From: Brevinematales bacterium
GTDB taxonomy: Bacteria > Spirochaetota > Brevinematia > Brevinematales > GWF1-51-8
Length of the DNA stretch: 44,613 bases
Direction of reading: 5' to 3'
Assembly: GCA_013177895.1 (NCBI GenBank)
Contig: JABLXV010000023.1
Location: 1 to 44,613, forward strand
Made by a program: the position numbers and the translations under genes. The notes under the pieces were generated by a model. It ran no database searches and was not told the DNA's origin. It saw only the letters and a list, made by a program, of their open reading frames with translations. Shown here piece after piece: positions 23,110 through 31,541 of this stretch (its first letter is position 1; the number at the start of each line of letters is the position of its first letter).

Positions 23110-24312
23110 ATGGATCGGTTTGAAGAAGACCTTTTTCAGCTCAAGAAGCGGAGAAATCCGTTATGGACCGAAACAAAAAAGGAAGGCGGTAACGTGTTTC
23201 CCGTGAAGCGTATTATTATCAACGCGCTGATCGTGCTCGCCGCCGCGGGAGTATTGATTGTCAACGGAATGCTGATACTGAACGCGATGGACAACCATTC
23301 CGGTCCCAAGAAGTTTACCTACGGCGATAAGGTCGACCCGTACACCAACCAGACTATCGACGATATTTTCAGCGGGGTGGCCGGAAGGATACCGATACTC
23401 ATGTACCACAATTTCATCACCCCCGCGTCCGCCGGACAGATCGGGTATATTTCTAAGGGAAAGATGCGGTATTATGTCTCGTCGGACGAGTTCCGCGAGC
23501 AGCTCGAATTGCTGTACGCGAATAATTTCAGGAATATATCGCTTGACGAATACTTATCGCTGATGAAAGGGGATAAGAAGACGCTCGACAGGCTGCCCCC
23601 GGACTGCCGGCTCTATGTGCTGACATTCGACGACGCGACCTACGGGCAGTTCGATTTCCTCGGCGCCGATAAGAACGGGGAACCTATTATCGACCCCGAT
23701 TGCGCGGTCGGTATCATGATCGGGTTCTCGAAGAAACACCCGGACTTTAAGCTGAACGCCGCGTTCTGCATCGATTTCGAGAATACCCCGTTTATGCAGA
23801 ACGGGTATGTGGAAAAGAAGCTGAATCTGCTTCTCGATTACGGATTCGAACTGGTAAACCATACCGCCGACCATGAATACCTTGCGAACCTTTACCCCGA
23901 TAATAAGGCGAAGATCGATAAGGAGATCGGCAGGGCGATGGAGCTGTTCGAGTCCTATCTGGGATACCGCGCCCGGACGATCGATAAAATCTGCTATCCC
24001 GGCGGGTTCGACAGCCCGGAGATGTACGGCTACCTGAAGAAGATTACCTATAATGGAAAGACGTATCAATTCGAGGCGGCGTTGGACGCGGAGGGGTTGC
24101 AGGCGTATAATCCGAACGATTCCCGTTTTAACCCGTTCGATATCGCCCGTATCGAGATTAACGCAAAGGATTTTAAGACCTTTGTCCTCAATGCCCCGGG
24201 GCTATATAAAACCCCGCCGGTACTGGCGTTTAAGAAAGGAAATAACGGCTATATAGAAAAAGCATTCGAATTTATCCCGGAATCCGTGATAACGGGAAAC
24301 GCTCATGAGTGA
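23110..24312 (+). CDS. membrane-anchored polysaccharide deacetylase-like protein
   Basis: A 400-residue protein with a cytoplasmic N-terminus, one membrane anchor (about residues 34-58, IIINALIVLAAAGVLIVNGM) and an external carbohydrate-esterase family 4 (NodB) domain. Motif 1 is LTFDDATYGQ, with the metal and base aspartates (about 182-183). Motif 2 is NHTADHEYL (H-x3-H, about 258-262). A later CYPGGFDSPEM matches motif 3 (R/YPxG). The canonical TFDDG has A in place of G. A long insert between motifs 1 and 2 is unusual. The start ATG at 23110 follows AAAGGAAG. It ends 26 bp before the cNMP-binding gene. Likely target: peptidoglycan or surface glycans. Confidence 0.85.
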   Translation: MDRFEEDLFQLKKRRNPLWTETKKEGGNVFPVKRIIINALIVLAAAGVLIVNGMLILNAMDNHSGPKKFTYGDKVDPYTNQTIDDIFSGVAGRIPILMYHNFITPASAGQIGYISKGKMRYYVSSDEFREQLELLYANNFRNISLDEYLSLMKGDKKTLDRLPPDCRLYVLTFDDATYGQFDFLGADKNGEPIIDPDCAVGIMIGFSKKHPDFKLNAAFCIDFENTPFMQNGYVEKKLNLLLDYGFELVNHTADHEYLANLYPDNKAKIDKEIGRAMELFESYLGYRARTIDKICYPGGFDSPEMYGYLKKITYNGKTYQFEAALDAEGLQAYNPNDSRFNPFDIARIEINAKDFKTFVLNAPGLYKTPPVLAFKKGNNGYIEKAFEFIPESVITGNAHE

Positions 24313-24338
24313 AAAGAAATCGTAGTTGAGGCGGATTA

Positions 24339-25583
24339 ATGAACGGACAGGAAAATAAGTTTAAAATCGTACGCTTCCAGAAGGGGAGTTTTCCGCTGAT
24401 CGAGGGACAGCCCAGCGAGGATTATTTCTTCATTATTAAGCAGGGAAAAGTACGTCAATTCACATCCAGTATCACCATCGGATCGCAGAGCGAACTTATC
24501 CTGAACGAGGGGGATTTCTTCGGGGTCATATCCTGTATGGCTTATCGCTCCCGCCTTCATTCCATCGAAATGCTCGAGGATACTCTCGCGATCATGGTCA
24601 AGCGCGACGATTTTAATTTCCTGATCGAGAAGAACGCCCCGATTGCGTTGAAAATCCTCCGTTACTTCAGCAAACAGCTCCGTTATTTCAACGCGCTCCT
24701 GACCGAGCTATCGTTGAAATCCTACACCACCGAAAATCCCATCCACCTCTACGACCTCGGCGAGTACTACGATTCGAAGAAGATGCAGTTCAATCACGCG
24801 GCCTACGCGTTCTACCAGTATATCAAGCATAATCCCGAGGGAAATTATGTCCCGCTCGCCAAATCCAAGCTCTCGAAGATTATCACCAATCACCGGGATA
24901 AACTGCACCTCGAACCCCGGCGGGAAGATAATTATATCTACTACTACGAGGATTCGCAGATCATATTTCTCGAGCACGAATTGGGGAATAATCTTTTTAT
25001 CATACAGGAAGGCGAGGTAAAAATATCGAAGGTCGAGAATAAACAGGAAGTGCTGCTGAATGTCCTAAAACAAGGGGACATCTTCGGCGAAATGGCAATC
25101 CTTGAAAATAAGCCCCGTAACGCGACGGCGGTCGCATCGGGAAAAGTTAAACTGATGGCGGTCAGCCGCGAGAACTTCGTGAATATCGTCAGCAACCATC
25201 CCCAGATCGCCACCAAGATTATCTCGCTCCTCTCGGAGCGCATCTGGTTCATCCACCGGCATATCACCAATATGATGATCGCCGACCCGGAGACGCGCCT
25301 CTACGACGCGTTCCATATCCTCCTGATGAAGGGGCGTGTAAATATCGGGGGCGGCGGGCCGTTTACCTTCGACGTCGGTTTCGACGATATGCTGAAATTT
25401 ACCGGGCTCGAGAATACCTCCAGCGGCTTCAGCGCGTTACGGAATATAATGGAAGTGGATAAGACGACGTTCGGGCTGAAGGCGGGTAAGATTGTCTGCT
25501 ACGACATCCGTAAGATCGAGGAAAAAATGGCGATGGTACGCCGGAACCGCGAGCTCCAGAATAAGCGTAACCTGCCGCAATAA
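24339..25583 (+). CDS. protein with two cyclic-nucleotide-binding domains
   Basis: A 414-residue protein with two CAP-type cNMP-binding beta-rolls. The first (about 10-110) has FFIIKQGKVRQF and ILNEGDFFGVISCM. The second (about 205-310) has LFIIQEGEVKISK and the phosphate-binding cassette QGDIFGEMAILENKPRNATA, which keeps the G-E-x(6-8)-R-N-A arrangement of real cAMP/cGMP sites. The first domain lacks this R-x-A. A helical linker (about 125-190) and a C-terminal domain of about 100 residues (FDDMLKFTGLENTSSGFSAL) follow. The latter could be a degenerate winged helix, but I see no clear DNA-recognition helix. The ATG follows GAGGCGG. Partner and ligand are unknown. Confidence 0.85.
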   Translation: MNGQENKFKIVRFQKGSFPLIEGQPSEDYFFIIKQGKVRQFTSSITIGSQSELILNEGDFFGVISCMAYRSRLHSIEMLEDTLAIMVKRDDFNFLIEKNAPIALKILRYFSKQLRYFNALLTELSLKSYTTENPIHLYDLGEYYDSKKMQFNHAAYAFYQYIKHNPEGNYVPLAKSKLSKIITNHRDKLHLEPRREDNYIYYYEDSQIIFLEHELGNNLFIIQEGEVKISKVENKQEVLLNVLKQGDIFGEMAILENKPRNATAVASGKVKLMAVSRENFVNIVSNHPQIATKIISLLSERIWFIHRHITNMMIADPETRLYDAFHILLMKGRVNIGGGGPFTFDVGFDDMLKFTGLENTSSGFSALRNIMEVDKTTFGLKAGKIVCYDIRKIEEKMAMVRRNRELQNKRNLPQ

Positions 25584-25600
25584 AAAAATGGGCTTATATG

Positions 25601-25765
25601 AGGCTGTTGACGAAGACGGAATTTTTACATTTTCCGTCACTGCGATGAGCAGAGCGAAGAAGCAGTCTATATAGTTTTATACATATTAATAGAATAGACT
25701 GCTTCGCCGCTTCGCGTCTCGCAGTGACAAAAAAGAGCTGACATTCCTTCTTTATCATCAAGCCC
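25601..25765. repeat. MITE-like inverted-repeat element, copy 2
   Basis: About 165 bp between the cNMP gene and nadC. The left end GGCTGTTGACGAAGACGGAA is nearly the reverse complement of the right end of copy 1. Internal arms: TCACTGCGATGAGCAGAGCG and TTCGCGTCTCGCAGTGAC. It is flanked by convergent gene ends, so it may also act as a terminator. Confidence 0.75.
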
Positions 25766-25780
25766 CGTGTTTTTCAATTT

Positions 25781-26671
25781 TTATTTATCGATCAATAACG
25801 ACAGGTCGAGGTTTTTCACCGTATGGGTAAGCTCCCCCATCGAAACAAAATCCACCCCGATATCGCCGAGTTCCCGCAGACGCTTCTCGTCGATATTCCC
25901 CGATACCTCGATATGTTTAGCCCCGTCGATCATCTTCATCGCCTCGCGAACTTTGTTATTATCCATATTATCGAGCATGAGGATATCCGCGTCCGTCTCC
26001 GCCGCTTCGGCAACCTGTTCGAGCGTCGCGGTCTCGATCTCGACCGTCACCATCGGGTATGCCTTTTTCGCGAGCTCCACCGCGCGGGTAACCGACCCCA
26101 CGGCGGCGATATGGTTATCCTTGATCAGAATCATGTCGTATAGGCCGAGACGGTGATTATACCCGCCGCCGGTCGCGACCGCGTATTTCTGGAGTTCCCG
26201 CAGGCCGGGCAGGGTTTTCCGGGTATCGAGGAGTTTGGTGGGAGTCCCGTCGAGGAGTTTCACATAACGGTTGACTTTTGTGCTGATGCCGGAGAGCAGG
26301 CCGAGAAAATTCAAGGCGATTCGTTCGCCCGTCGTGATCGCGGACGGTTTACCCTTGATGATCATCAGGGTGTCGCCTTTTTCCACAAACTCGCCGTCTT
26401 TTTTATGATGTTCGATTTCGATACTGATAGAACTGGAAACCATCGAATAAACCCGCGCGGCGACATACACTCCGCAGACAATGCCGCTCTCTTTCGCGAA
26501 TATCCTCCCGGTACGCGACGCCTCGCTCAATCCGCCGAATAATGATGTTGTCGTTATGTCGCCGCGGCCGTCCAGATCCTCGATAATCGCCGAGTGTACG
26601 ACCGACCTCAGCATCTCGTCCGAAAGCCGCTCGATCCGCTTAGGAAAATCGATCCCCTTCTTTTTCTTCAT
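25781..26671 (-). CDS. nadC: nicotinate-nucleotide pyrophosphorylase (carboxylating)
   Basis: A 296-residue NadC (quinolinate phosphoribosyltransferase), which makes nicotinate mononucleotide from quinolinate and PRPP in de novo NAD synthesis. Family motifs are IIEDLDGRGDITT (about 29-41), ERIALNFLGLLSGIST, LLDTRKTLPGLRELQKYAV (the R-K-T-x-P-G-x-R substrate loop), GGGYNHRLGLYDMILIKDNH, and VEIETATLEQ. The C-terminal barrel with VSMGELTHTVKNLDLSL is complete. It lies 15 bp after the REC/PilZ gene on the same strand. nadA and nadB are not in the window. Confidence 0.95.
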   Translation of the reverse strand: MKKKKGIDFPKRIERLSDEMLRSVVHSAIIEDLDGRGDITTTSLFGGLSEASRTGRIFAKESGIVCGVYVAARVYSMVSSSISIEIEHHKKDGEFVEKGDTLMIIKGKPSAITTGERIALNFLGLLSGISTKVNRYVKLLDGTPTKLLDTRKTLPGLRELQKYAVATGGGYNHRLGLYDMILIKDNHIAAVGSVTRAVELAKKAYPMVTVEIETATLEQVAEAAETDADILMLDNMDNNKVREAMKMIDGAKHIEVSGNIDEKRLRELGDIGVDFVSMGELTHTVKNLDLSLLIDK

Positions 26672-26686
26672 ATCACCCCGTCAAAT

Positions 26687-27496
26687 TTACTCTGAAGCCG
26701 TCGCCGCGGAATTATCCGAAGGGGCTTCAGGAGCCTTTTCAGGTTCTTTCACGGACGCATCGGAAATCCGTGATATCTTGTCGAAGATAAACTGGCTCAT
26801 CGCTTCCCTGTCCTGCTGCGAAAGGTGCGTGAAACGGAACGCGCAGAAATTTTTCTGGTACGCGACCACAACCGCGTTCACCAGTACATCCCGCGTATCC
26901 AGCATGAACTGCATATTCTTCACTTCCATCCCGTTCTCGATTGCAGTCTGTTCGAACGTACCGACCAGCTCCACCGCGATCCCGCCTGCGCTGATATCTT
27001 TAATCACCCCTAAGATAAGCTGCATATTTAACGGCGACCGGAATTTTATCCCGATTCTTTCGGATTCCATGGAGGTATTTAACGTAACACGGGCAAACTT
27101 GCGCTGAGGCGGTATCCCCCGTATCTTCTGGTAAATCTCAATAATGTACTTGGAGATCGTTTCTTCAGACGCGTTACTCTTGATAAACCCGATCACACCC
27201 AGTTGGAGGGCGCGCGTAATCTGCGCTTTATCCACCGTGCCGATCAGCATGAGAAGCCCGATTTTTTCCGGCAATCCCGGTTCGGTTCCCTGCTTGATTT
27301 TTATCAATTCTGGGAAAATTTCCTCATAGTTTTCCTGGATAACGTCGAAAACAATTAACTCAATCGAATTTTTTCTGACCGCACTGAATAAGGAGCCGAT
27401 ATGGTCGATTTGAAATACCGATATGCCTACCGGAATGAGCGCGTTGATAAACGTCTTACGCGCATAGAAAGATTGGGTATACACCAGAATATTCAT
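26687..27496 (-). CDS. REC-like/PilZ protein, probable c-di-GMP receptor
   Basis: A 269-residue protein. Residues 1-125 have the fold of a response-regulator receiver (NILVYTQSFYARKTFINALI, ELIVFDVIQENYEEIFPEL, and GFIKSNASEETI with the conserved K). The N-terminal acidic pair is replaced by TQ, so phosphorylation is doubtful. Residues about 135-240 form a PilZ domain: QRKFARV supplies R-x3-R and KDISAGGIAV supplies D-x-S-x-x-G, both needed to bind cyclic di-GMP. The C-terminal tail is low-complexity (EPEKAPEAPSDNSAATAS). It probably transmits c-di-GMP levels to motility or envelope functions. It sits between uvrC (52 bp) and nadC (15 bp). Confidence 0.85.
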   Translation of the reverse strand: MNILVYTQSFYARKTFINALIPVGISVFQIDHIGSLFSAVRKNSIELIVFDVIQENYEEIFPELIKIKQGTEPGLPEKIGLLMLIGTVDKAQITRALQLGVIGFIKSNASEETISKYIIEIYQKIRGIPPQRKFARVTLNTSMESERIGIKFRSPLNMQLILGVIKDISAGGIAVELVGTFEQTAIENGMEVKNMQFMLDTRDVLVNAVVVAYQKNFCAFRFTHLSQQDREAMSQFIFDKISRISDASVKEPEKAPEAPSDNSAATASE

Positions 27497-27548
27497 GGTA
27501 CGTCCTAAATGAGAGTTCCCCCCGGCAATTGTAATATATAAGATTCTT

Positions 27549-29378
27549 CTAATCTGATGGCTTATTATACAGCGTTTTAAGGGAATTGTAAACTTTTTCC
27601 GCAGAATCCGCGGGGATACCTTCGTCGGTCAGATCCTTCAGCGTCAGATTTTCGATAATCTCCCGCTTCAGGAATTTCCGCGTGATGATACTTTTCCGTT
27701 TTTCGCCGATACCCTCAATCCCGTCGAACACCGATTCCACCGCGGACTTCCGCTTCAGACGGTTATAGCACTTATTGGAGAAACGGTGCGATTCGTCGCG
27801 CACCCGTTGGAGCACATGAAGCGCCGGGGAATTCCGTTCGAGCACGATCGGCTCGTCGAGCCCGGGGACATAAATCTCCTCGTTCTTCTTCGCGAGCGAC
27901 GCGATGTTGAGCGAAACCCCGAGCTCCGCGAGCGCGTCCCCCGCCGCGTGAAGCTGTCCCTTCCCGCCGTCTATCAGCACGAGGTCTGGGAACTCCTGCC
28001 CCTCGTCGCGGAGGCGTTTGTACCGCCGGAACACCGCCTCGCGGATCATCGTAAAATCGTCGGGCGTGCTTTTGGAACGGATATTGAAGTGCCGGTAATT
28101 GTCCTTATCCGGGTCGCCCCCGTAGAACGAGACCATCGCCGCGACCGCCTGCTGTCCGAGAATGTTCGCGATATCGAAGCCCTCGATCCGCATCGGCACC
28201 CGGTCGATCCCCAGCGTGTCGCGGAGAAGAGCGAGGCTCTCCGAATTCTCGATCTTGCTGAGCACCTGCGCGAGATGGAGCTCGGCGTTCTCATGCGCGA
28301 TACGCAAAAGCGCGGACTGGTCGTTATCCTCCGGCGCGGCAACCCTGACCTTACCGCCCGCCGCGTCCGCGAAGTACCCGTTCAGCGCGGGGATATACTC
28401 GTTATATTCCCCGCCGACGACGATCAGGTCGGCCTTTTTATCGGATTGGTTGTAATACTCGATCACGAAACGCTCCATCATCTCCCGCTCGTCCTCGTCG
28501 ATACGCGGCGACGCGGTATAGCTGCGCTTCCCGATCATCCTGCCCTGCCGGATAATATTCACCACGTAGAGGATTTTCCCCAGACGCGACGCGGCGGCGA
28601 TAAAATCGGCGTTCACGCGGGACTGGAGATAGACATGCTGGCCCTCGACAAAGAAGCGTACCGCCTCGATTTTTTCCTTGACAGCCTGCGCCTTCTCGTA
28701 CAGGAGCGCCTTCGACGCCGCCCGCATCTCGTTATCGAGGTCGTTCAGGAGTTCGTCGGTCTCCCCGCGCAGGAGTTTCACCACCAGCTCGACCTGCGAA
28801 CGGTATTCCTCGCGCGTCACCATCCGGATACACGGGGCGCTGCAGCGGTGCATATGATAATAGAGGCATTCCCGCTTGGGAAGCTCGCGGCATACCCGGA
28901 GCATGAAAAGCCTCTGCACCATATCGATATACCGCCGCACCATCTGCGTGCTGGTGTACGGCCCGAATATCAGGGAACCGTCCTTGCGCGGCTCGCGGGT
29001 GAGGAAGATACGCGGGTACTCCTCCTTGATCGTGACTGTGATGAACGGGTAGAACTTGTTGTCCTTATAGTCGACATTATAGCGCGGGTGGTGTTTTTTG
29101 ATGAGGGTGGCCTCGAGGATGAGGGCCTCCATCTCGTTCCCGACAGTGATATAGTCGATGAGCGCGATATTCGATACCAGCATTCTCGTCTTGATATCGG
29201 GGTGATTCTTCTGGAAGTATGACGATACCCGTTTTTTCAGGTTGATCGCCTTGCCGACATAGATAATCCCGCCGGCGGTATTTTTCATCAGGTACACGCC
29301 GGGCGATAACGGGAGTTCGGAAACCCGTTCGGGTGTGATATATCCCTTGTTTTCTTCTATATTTTGTTTATCGGACAT
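27549..29378 (-). CDS. uvrC: excinuclease ABC subunit C
   Basis: A 609-residue UvrC, the nuclease that makes both incisions in nucleotide excision repair. The GIY-YIG domain is at residues about 23-100 (SPGVYLMKNTAGGIIYVGKA, LKKRVSSYF), followed by the cysteine-rich segment (CRELPKRECLYYHMHRCSAP with C-x7-C and C-x3-C). A UVR motif (about 205-235) interacts with UvrB. The RNase H-like C-terminal nuclease shows FDIANILGQQAVAAMVSF and LVLIDGGKGQLHAA, and the helix-hairpin-helix tail follows (FDGIEGIGEKRKSIITRKF). A TATAAT box lies at 29388-29393 directly before the gene. It is first in a uvrC-REC/PilZ-nadC cluster. Confidence 0.96.
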   Translation of the reverse strand: MSDKQNIEENKGYITPERVSELPLSPGVYLMKNTAGGIIYVGKAINLKKRVSSYFQKNHPDIKTRMLVSNIALIDYITVGNEMEALILEATLIKKHHPRYNVDYKDNKFYPFITVTIKEEYPRIFLTREPRKDGSLIFGPYTSTQMVRRYIDMVQRLFMLRVCRELPKRECLYYHMHRCSAPCIRMVTREEYRSQVELVVKLLRGETDELLNDLDNEMRAASKALLYEKAQAVKEKIEAVRFFVEGQHVYLQSRVNADFIAAASRLGKILYVVNIIRQGRMIGKRSYTASPRIDEDEREMMERFVIEYYNQSDKKADLIVVGGEYNEYIPALNGYFADAAGGKVRVAAPEDNDQSALLRIAHENAELHLAQVLSKIENSESLALLRDTLGIDRVPMRIEGFDIANILGQQAVAAMVSFYGGDPDKDNYRHFNIRSKSTPDDFTMIREAVFRRYKRLRDEGQEFPDLVLIDGGKGQLHAAGDALAELGVSLNIASLAKKNEEIYVPGLDEPIVLERNSPALHVLQRVRDESHRFSNKCYNRLKRKSAVESVFDGIEGIGEKRKSIITRKFLKREIIENLTLKDLTDEGIPADSAEKVYNSLKTLYNKPSD

Positions 29379-29399
29379 TTTATTCCCATTATAACATCG

Positions 29400-29727
29400 T
29401 TGTCTATTGATAGAATTTCCGCTCCTCGACTACGCTCGGAGACCGGGGAGATTGAAGCAGTCTCCGAAAAAATAACTGTCATAAAACAGATCGCTTCGCT
29501 GCGCTCGCGATGACAATGGTTCGGCTGCCCCTCGGTTTCACTCCCTTCACTTCGTTCAGGACAAGCAGGGATCGCGCCCTGCGAATACCGGGTTTTACTA
29601 TTCCGTCACCCTGAGCCATGTGCTGAACGCAGCCGAAGCCTGTCGAAGGGAGAACAACTGCCATATAACAAATCGCTTCGCTGCGCTCGCGATGACAAGG
29701 TCGAATTAAATTTCTACATTATATCGC
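29400..29727. repeat. repeat-filled intergenic region
   Basis: No gene is visible. TCGCTTCGCTGCGCTCGCGA with flanking ATGACAA occurs twice (about 29490-29516 and 29670-29700) in direct orientation. Related GC-rich palindromes of the forms CTGAGCC..GTGCTGAACGCAG and CTTCACTTCGTTCAG lie between them. These resemble the TTCGCTCAGC cluster at 14045-14180. Confidence 0.65.
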
Positions 29728-29792
29728 ATCACGGGCGCTTTCTATCAAACCTGTTCCTAGCTTCATATCGGGGTAAGACCCCGCTAGCGGGG
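29728..29792 (+). repeat. GGGCTA/TCGGGG hairpin element, copy 5
   Basis: ATCACGGGCGC (29728-29738), 29 nt, TCGGGGTAAG, then the strong hairpin CCCCG-CTAG-CGGGG (29779-29792). It ends 1 bp from the stop of the CDF gene. In this copy the orientation is opposite to the neighbouring genes, so it could act as a terminator for the CDF gene. Confidence 0.75.
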
Positions 29793-30767
29793 CTAGTGGC
29801 CGTCGCAGAGGATCGTATCACGGGCATACTTCCGGGTCTCCGGCTGAATCACGATATGCGTTATCCCCATCGTTTTGAGTTTCTCACGGATACGTTCGAG
29901 CAGATTCTCCACCTCTTCCATCGGCATCTTCGACGGTACTACGATATGCGCGGTGAACAGGGTATCTTTCGATGACGGATGGGTCATGTGCACGCCGTGG
30001 ATATTTTCAATCTCGGGGAATTCCTTCATCGCCTCGACTATTTTATTCAGGTTGCCGTCCGTCCTGTCCATCAGGCTGAAGAAAGTCGCCCGGAGGATGC
30101 CGATTCCCTTGATAGTAATATATACCGCGAACAGGATGGAGATGATCGGGTCTATCGCCGGGATTTGCCAGAGGGTGATGGCAAGCCCGCCGAGGATGAC
30201 CGCGGCCGATATCGCGACATCGCTGAGGAGATGCAGGGTCGCCGCGCGGATATTCATATCCTCCACCTCGCGCCTCGGGACATCCTCATGCGCGACCACC
30301 TCGCAATTCTCGCCATGCAGGTCGTGTCCATGCTCGCGCTCGTGATCGTGCCCATGATGGCACGCATGCCCCACCCCGGCGCCGCGCAGAAGCATCACCG
30401 ATAGCCCGTTAGCGAGCACCGCCACCCCCGCGACAATCATCATTGTAACACCCTGCACCGGTTCGGGCGAGAGGAGCTTCTTCACCGATTCAAACACGAC
30501 GTACATCATCGCGAGTATCAGGAAAATGGAGTTCACGAACCCCGCCATCATCTCGGAACGGATATACCCGTAGGTCATCTTCTCGCTGACCTCCCGTTCG
30601 GCGTACTTCAACGCTATAAACGATATCCCGAGCGCGATCACGTCGCTGAAGTTATGGATAGCGTCCGCCACCAATCCCAGCGAGTTGCCGATTACCCCGA
30701 ATATAATCTCGGTTACGACAATGACGATATTCAGGATAATGACCGCGATAAGCCTTCTGAGTTTCAT
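29793..30767 (-). CDS. cation diffusion facilitator (zinc/cobalt/cadmium efflux)
   Basis: A 324-residue CDF transporter with six membrane segments. Metal-site motifs are ADAIHNFSDV in TM2 (H-x3-D) and HLLSDVAIS in TM5 (H-x3-D). A histidine-rich loop of about 35 residues lies between TM4 and TM5 (ACHHGHDHEREHGHDLHGEN), as in ZitB/ZnT-type zinc carriers. The C-terminal cytoplasmic ferredoxin-like domain reads FPEIENIHGVHMTHPSSKDT. The H-D/H-D pairs favour zinc over iron. The ATG has GGGGAG upstream. Two potential promoters precede it: a TATAAT at 30785-30790 with a GGGACA -35, and a better one at 30927-30955. Confidence 0.93.
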   Translation of the reverse strand: MKLRRLIAVIILNIVIVVTEIIFGVIGNSLGLVADAIHNFSDVIALGISFIALKYAEREVSEKMTYGYIRSEMMAGFVNSIFLILAMMYVVFESVKKLLSPEPVQGVTMMIVAGVAVLANGLSVMLLRGAGVGHACHHGHDHEREHGHDLHGENCEVVAHEDVPRREVEDMNIRAATLHLLSDVAISAAVILGGLAITLWQIPAIDPIISILFAVYITIKGIGILRATFFSLMDRTDGNLNKIVEAMKEFPEIENIHGVHMTHPSSKDTLFTAHIVVPSKMPMEEVENLLERIREKLKTMGITHIVIQPETRKYARDTILCDGH

Positions 30768-30792
30768 TTTCCGTCTCCCCTATAATTATAGC

Positions 30793-30855
30793 GCCCCGCG
30801 GGTGGGCTTGTCCCCGATACCAAATGAAGCGTATGTACCGGTATATAGCCCGCGA
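30793..30855 (-). repeat. GGGCTA/TCGGGG hairpin element, copy 6
   Basis: Minus strand: TCGCGGGCTA (30846-30855), 28 nt, TCGGGGACAAG, then GCCC-ACCCGCG-GGGC. It ends 2 bp before the TATAAT of the CDF gene, and its GGGACA may serve as the -35. Confidence 0.7.
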
Positions 30856-30926
30856 CGGTAAACTGCCGCGCAGGTAAAATACTACCCGGTTTAATAACCG
30901 CCGACCCGTAATCGAGAGATATAATA

Positions 30927-30955
30927 ATTATAGCAATTAAACCGGAATTGGGCAA
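30927..30955 (-). promoter_or_regulatory. upstream promoter of the CDF gene
   Basis: Minus strand: TTGCCC (30950-30955), 17 bp, TATAAT (30927-30932). The hairpin of repeat copy 7 starts at the next base upstream. Confidence 0.7.
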
Positions 30956-31019
30956 GTCACTGCGTGACGGCTAATTCCGATATCAGTCTAGATACCAACA
31001 GATGAAGATTACCCGTGAT
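30956..31019 (-). repeat. GGGCTA/TCGGGG hairpin element, copy 7
   Basis: Minus strand: ATCACGGGTAA (31009-31019), 28 nt, TCGGAATTAG, then the perfect hairpin GTCAC-GCA-GTGAC (30956-30968) directly against the -35 at 30950-30955. Confidence 0.8.
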
Positions 31020-31152
31020 GAAAGAAACCTGCGATATTGGTACAGTACTCCTGCGTGACGGCTTGTCCCGATATCGGCCTAGATACCAATAGATGTAGAT
31101 TACCCGTGATGAAAGAAACCTGCGATATTGGTACAGTACTCCTGCGTGACGG
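30961..31152. repeat. 91-bp tandem duplication
   Basis: TGCGTGACGG begins at 30961, 31052 and 31143, which is a period of exactly 91 bp. The first two units are about 90% identical, and the third stops after about 10-12 bases. Each full unit contains one copy of the hairpin element (copies 7 and 8) plus AAAGAAACCTGCGATATTGG. Two copies and the lack of interspaced variation rule out a CRISPR. Confidence 0.85.
31048..31110 (-). repeat. GGGCTA/TCGGGG hairpin element, copy 8
   Basis: Minus strand: ATCACGGGTAA (31100-31110), 28 nt, TCGGGACAAG, GTCACGCAG. In this duplicated copy the 3' arm of the hairpin is lost at the junction of the tandem repeat. Confidence 0.7.
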
Positions 31153-31434
31153 TTTGTCCTCGCGTAAGCGGGGGCGTGAAAACAGGGTGCAATATCCCGA
31201 CCCTATTTCACACGGATTCCACGGGTAACACAGATCGACGCGGATTATATTTCTTATTCGCGCCCATTAGCGTGCACTCGACTGGCTCGGTACAGGTGTA
31301 CACCAATGGCGCGAATAAATGCCGTAGAGACATAAAGCGCGCGGACAGTGAGCGAAGCCGAACTGGAAGCATCGATTTCACAAAAAGGGCTTCGTCGAAT
31401 ACTACAATTTTTCTAAAAAAGGAGGTAAAAAATA
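31153..31434. other. non-coding region with a second pair of long repeats
   Basis: The stretch 31155-31245 (TGTCCTCGCGTAAGCGGGGG, then GGTGCAAT, then an ACACAGATCGACGCGGATT-type end) is related to 43195-43298, in the same order. The rest has only short chance reading frames, and I see no gene in it. Confidence 0.55.
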
Positions 31435-31463
31435 TTGACAAATGAACGATAATCATTTACTGT
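31435..31463 (+). promoter_or_regulatory. candidate promoter of the lipoprotein gene
   Basis: TTGACA (31435-31440), 17 bp, TACTGT (31458-31463). The leader is about 75 nt. Confidence 0.55.
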
Positions 31464-31541
31464 TGAGTCGTATTTTATTTATTTAAAAAATATGGAGGAT
31501 AGAAACATACGATAAGAATTTGTAAAATATTAGGAGGATGC

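Noticed and set aside
27786-29222. Long open frame on the strand opposite uvrC
   Set aside because: It is a mirror of uvrC codon usage, lacks a ribosome-binding site and has arginine/leucine/valine-rich composition without motifs. Similar long antisense frames opposite argS (40533-41951) and the GlgD-like gene (12847-14055) are rejected for the same reason.
30961-31152. Direct repeats that could be taken for a CRISPR array
   Set aside because: The period is 91 bp, the full unit and not just a short repeat is duplicated, there are only two complete units, and no cas genes are nearby.
31037-31445. Short plus-strand frames in the repeat region before the lipoprotein gene
   Set aside because: They lie inside the tandem repeat and repeat block, have no ribosome-binding sites, and translate the repeat units twice.
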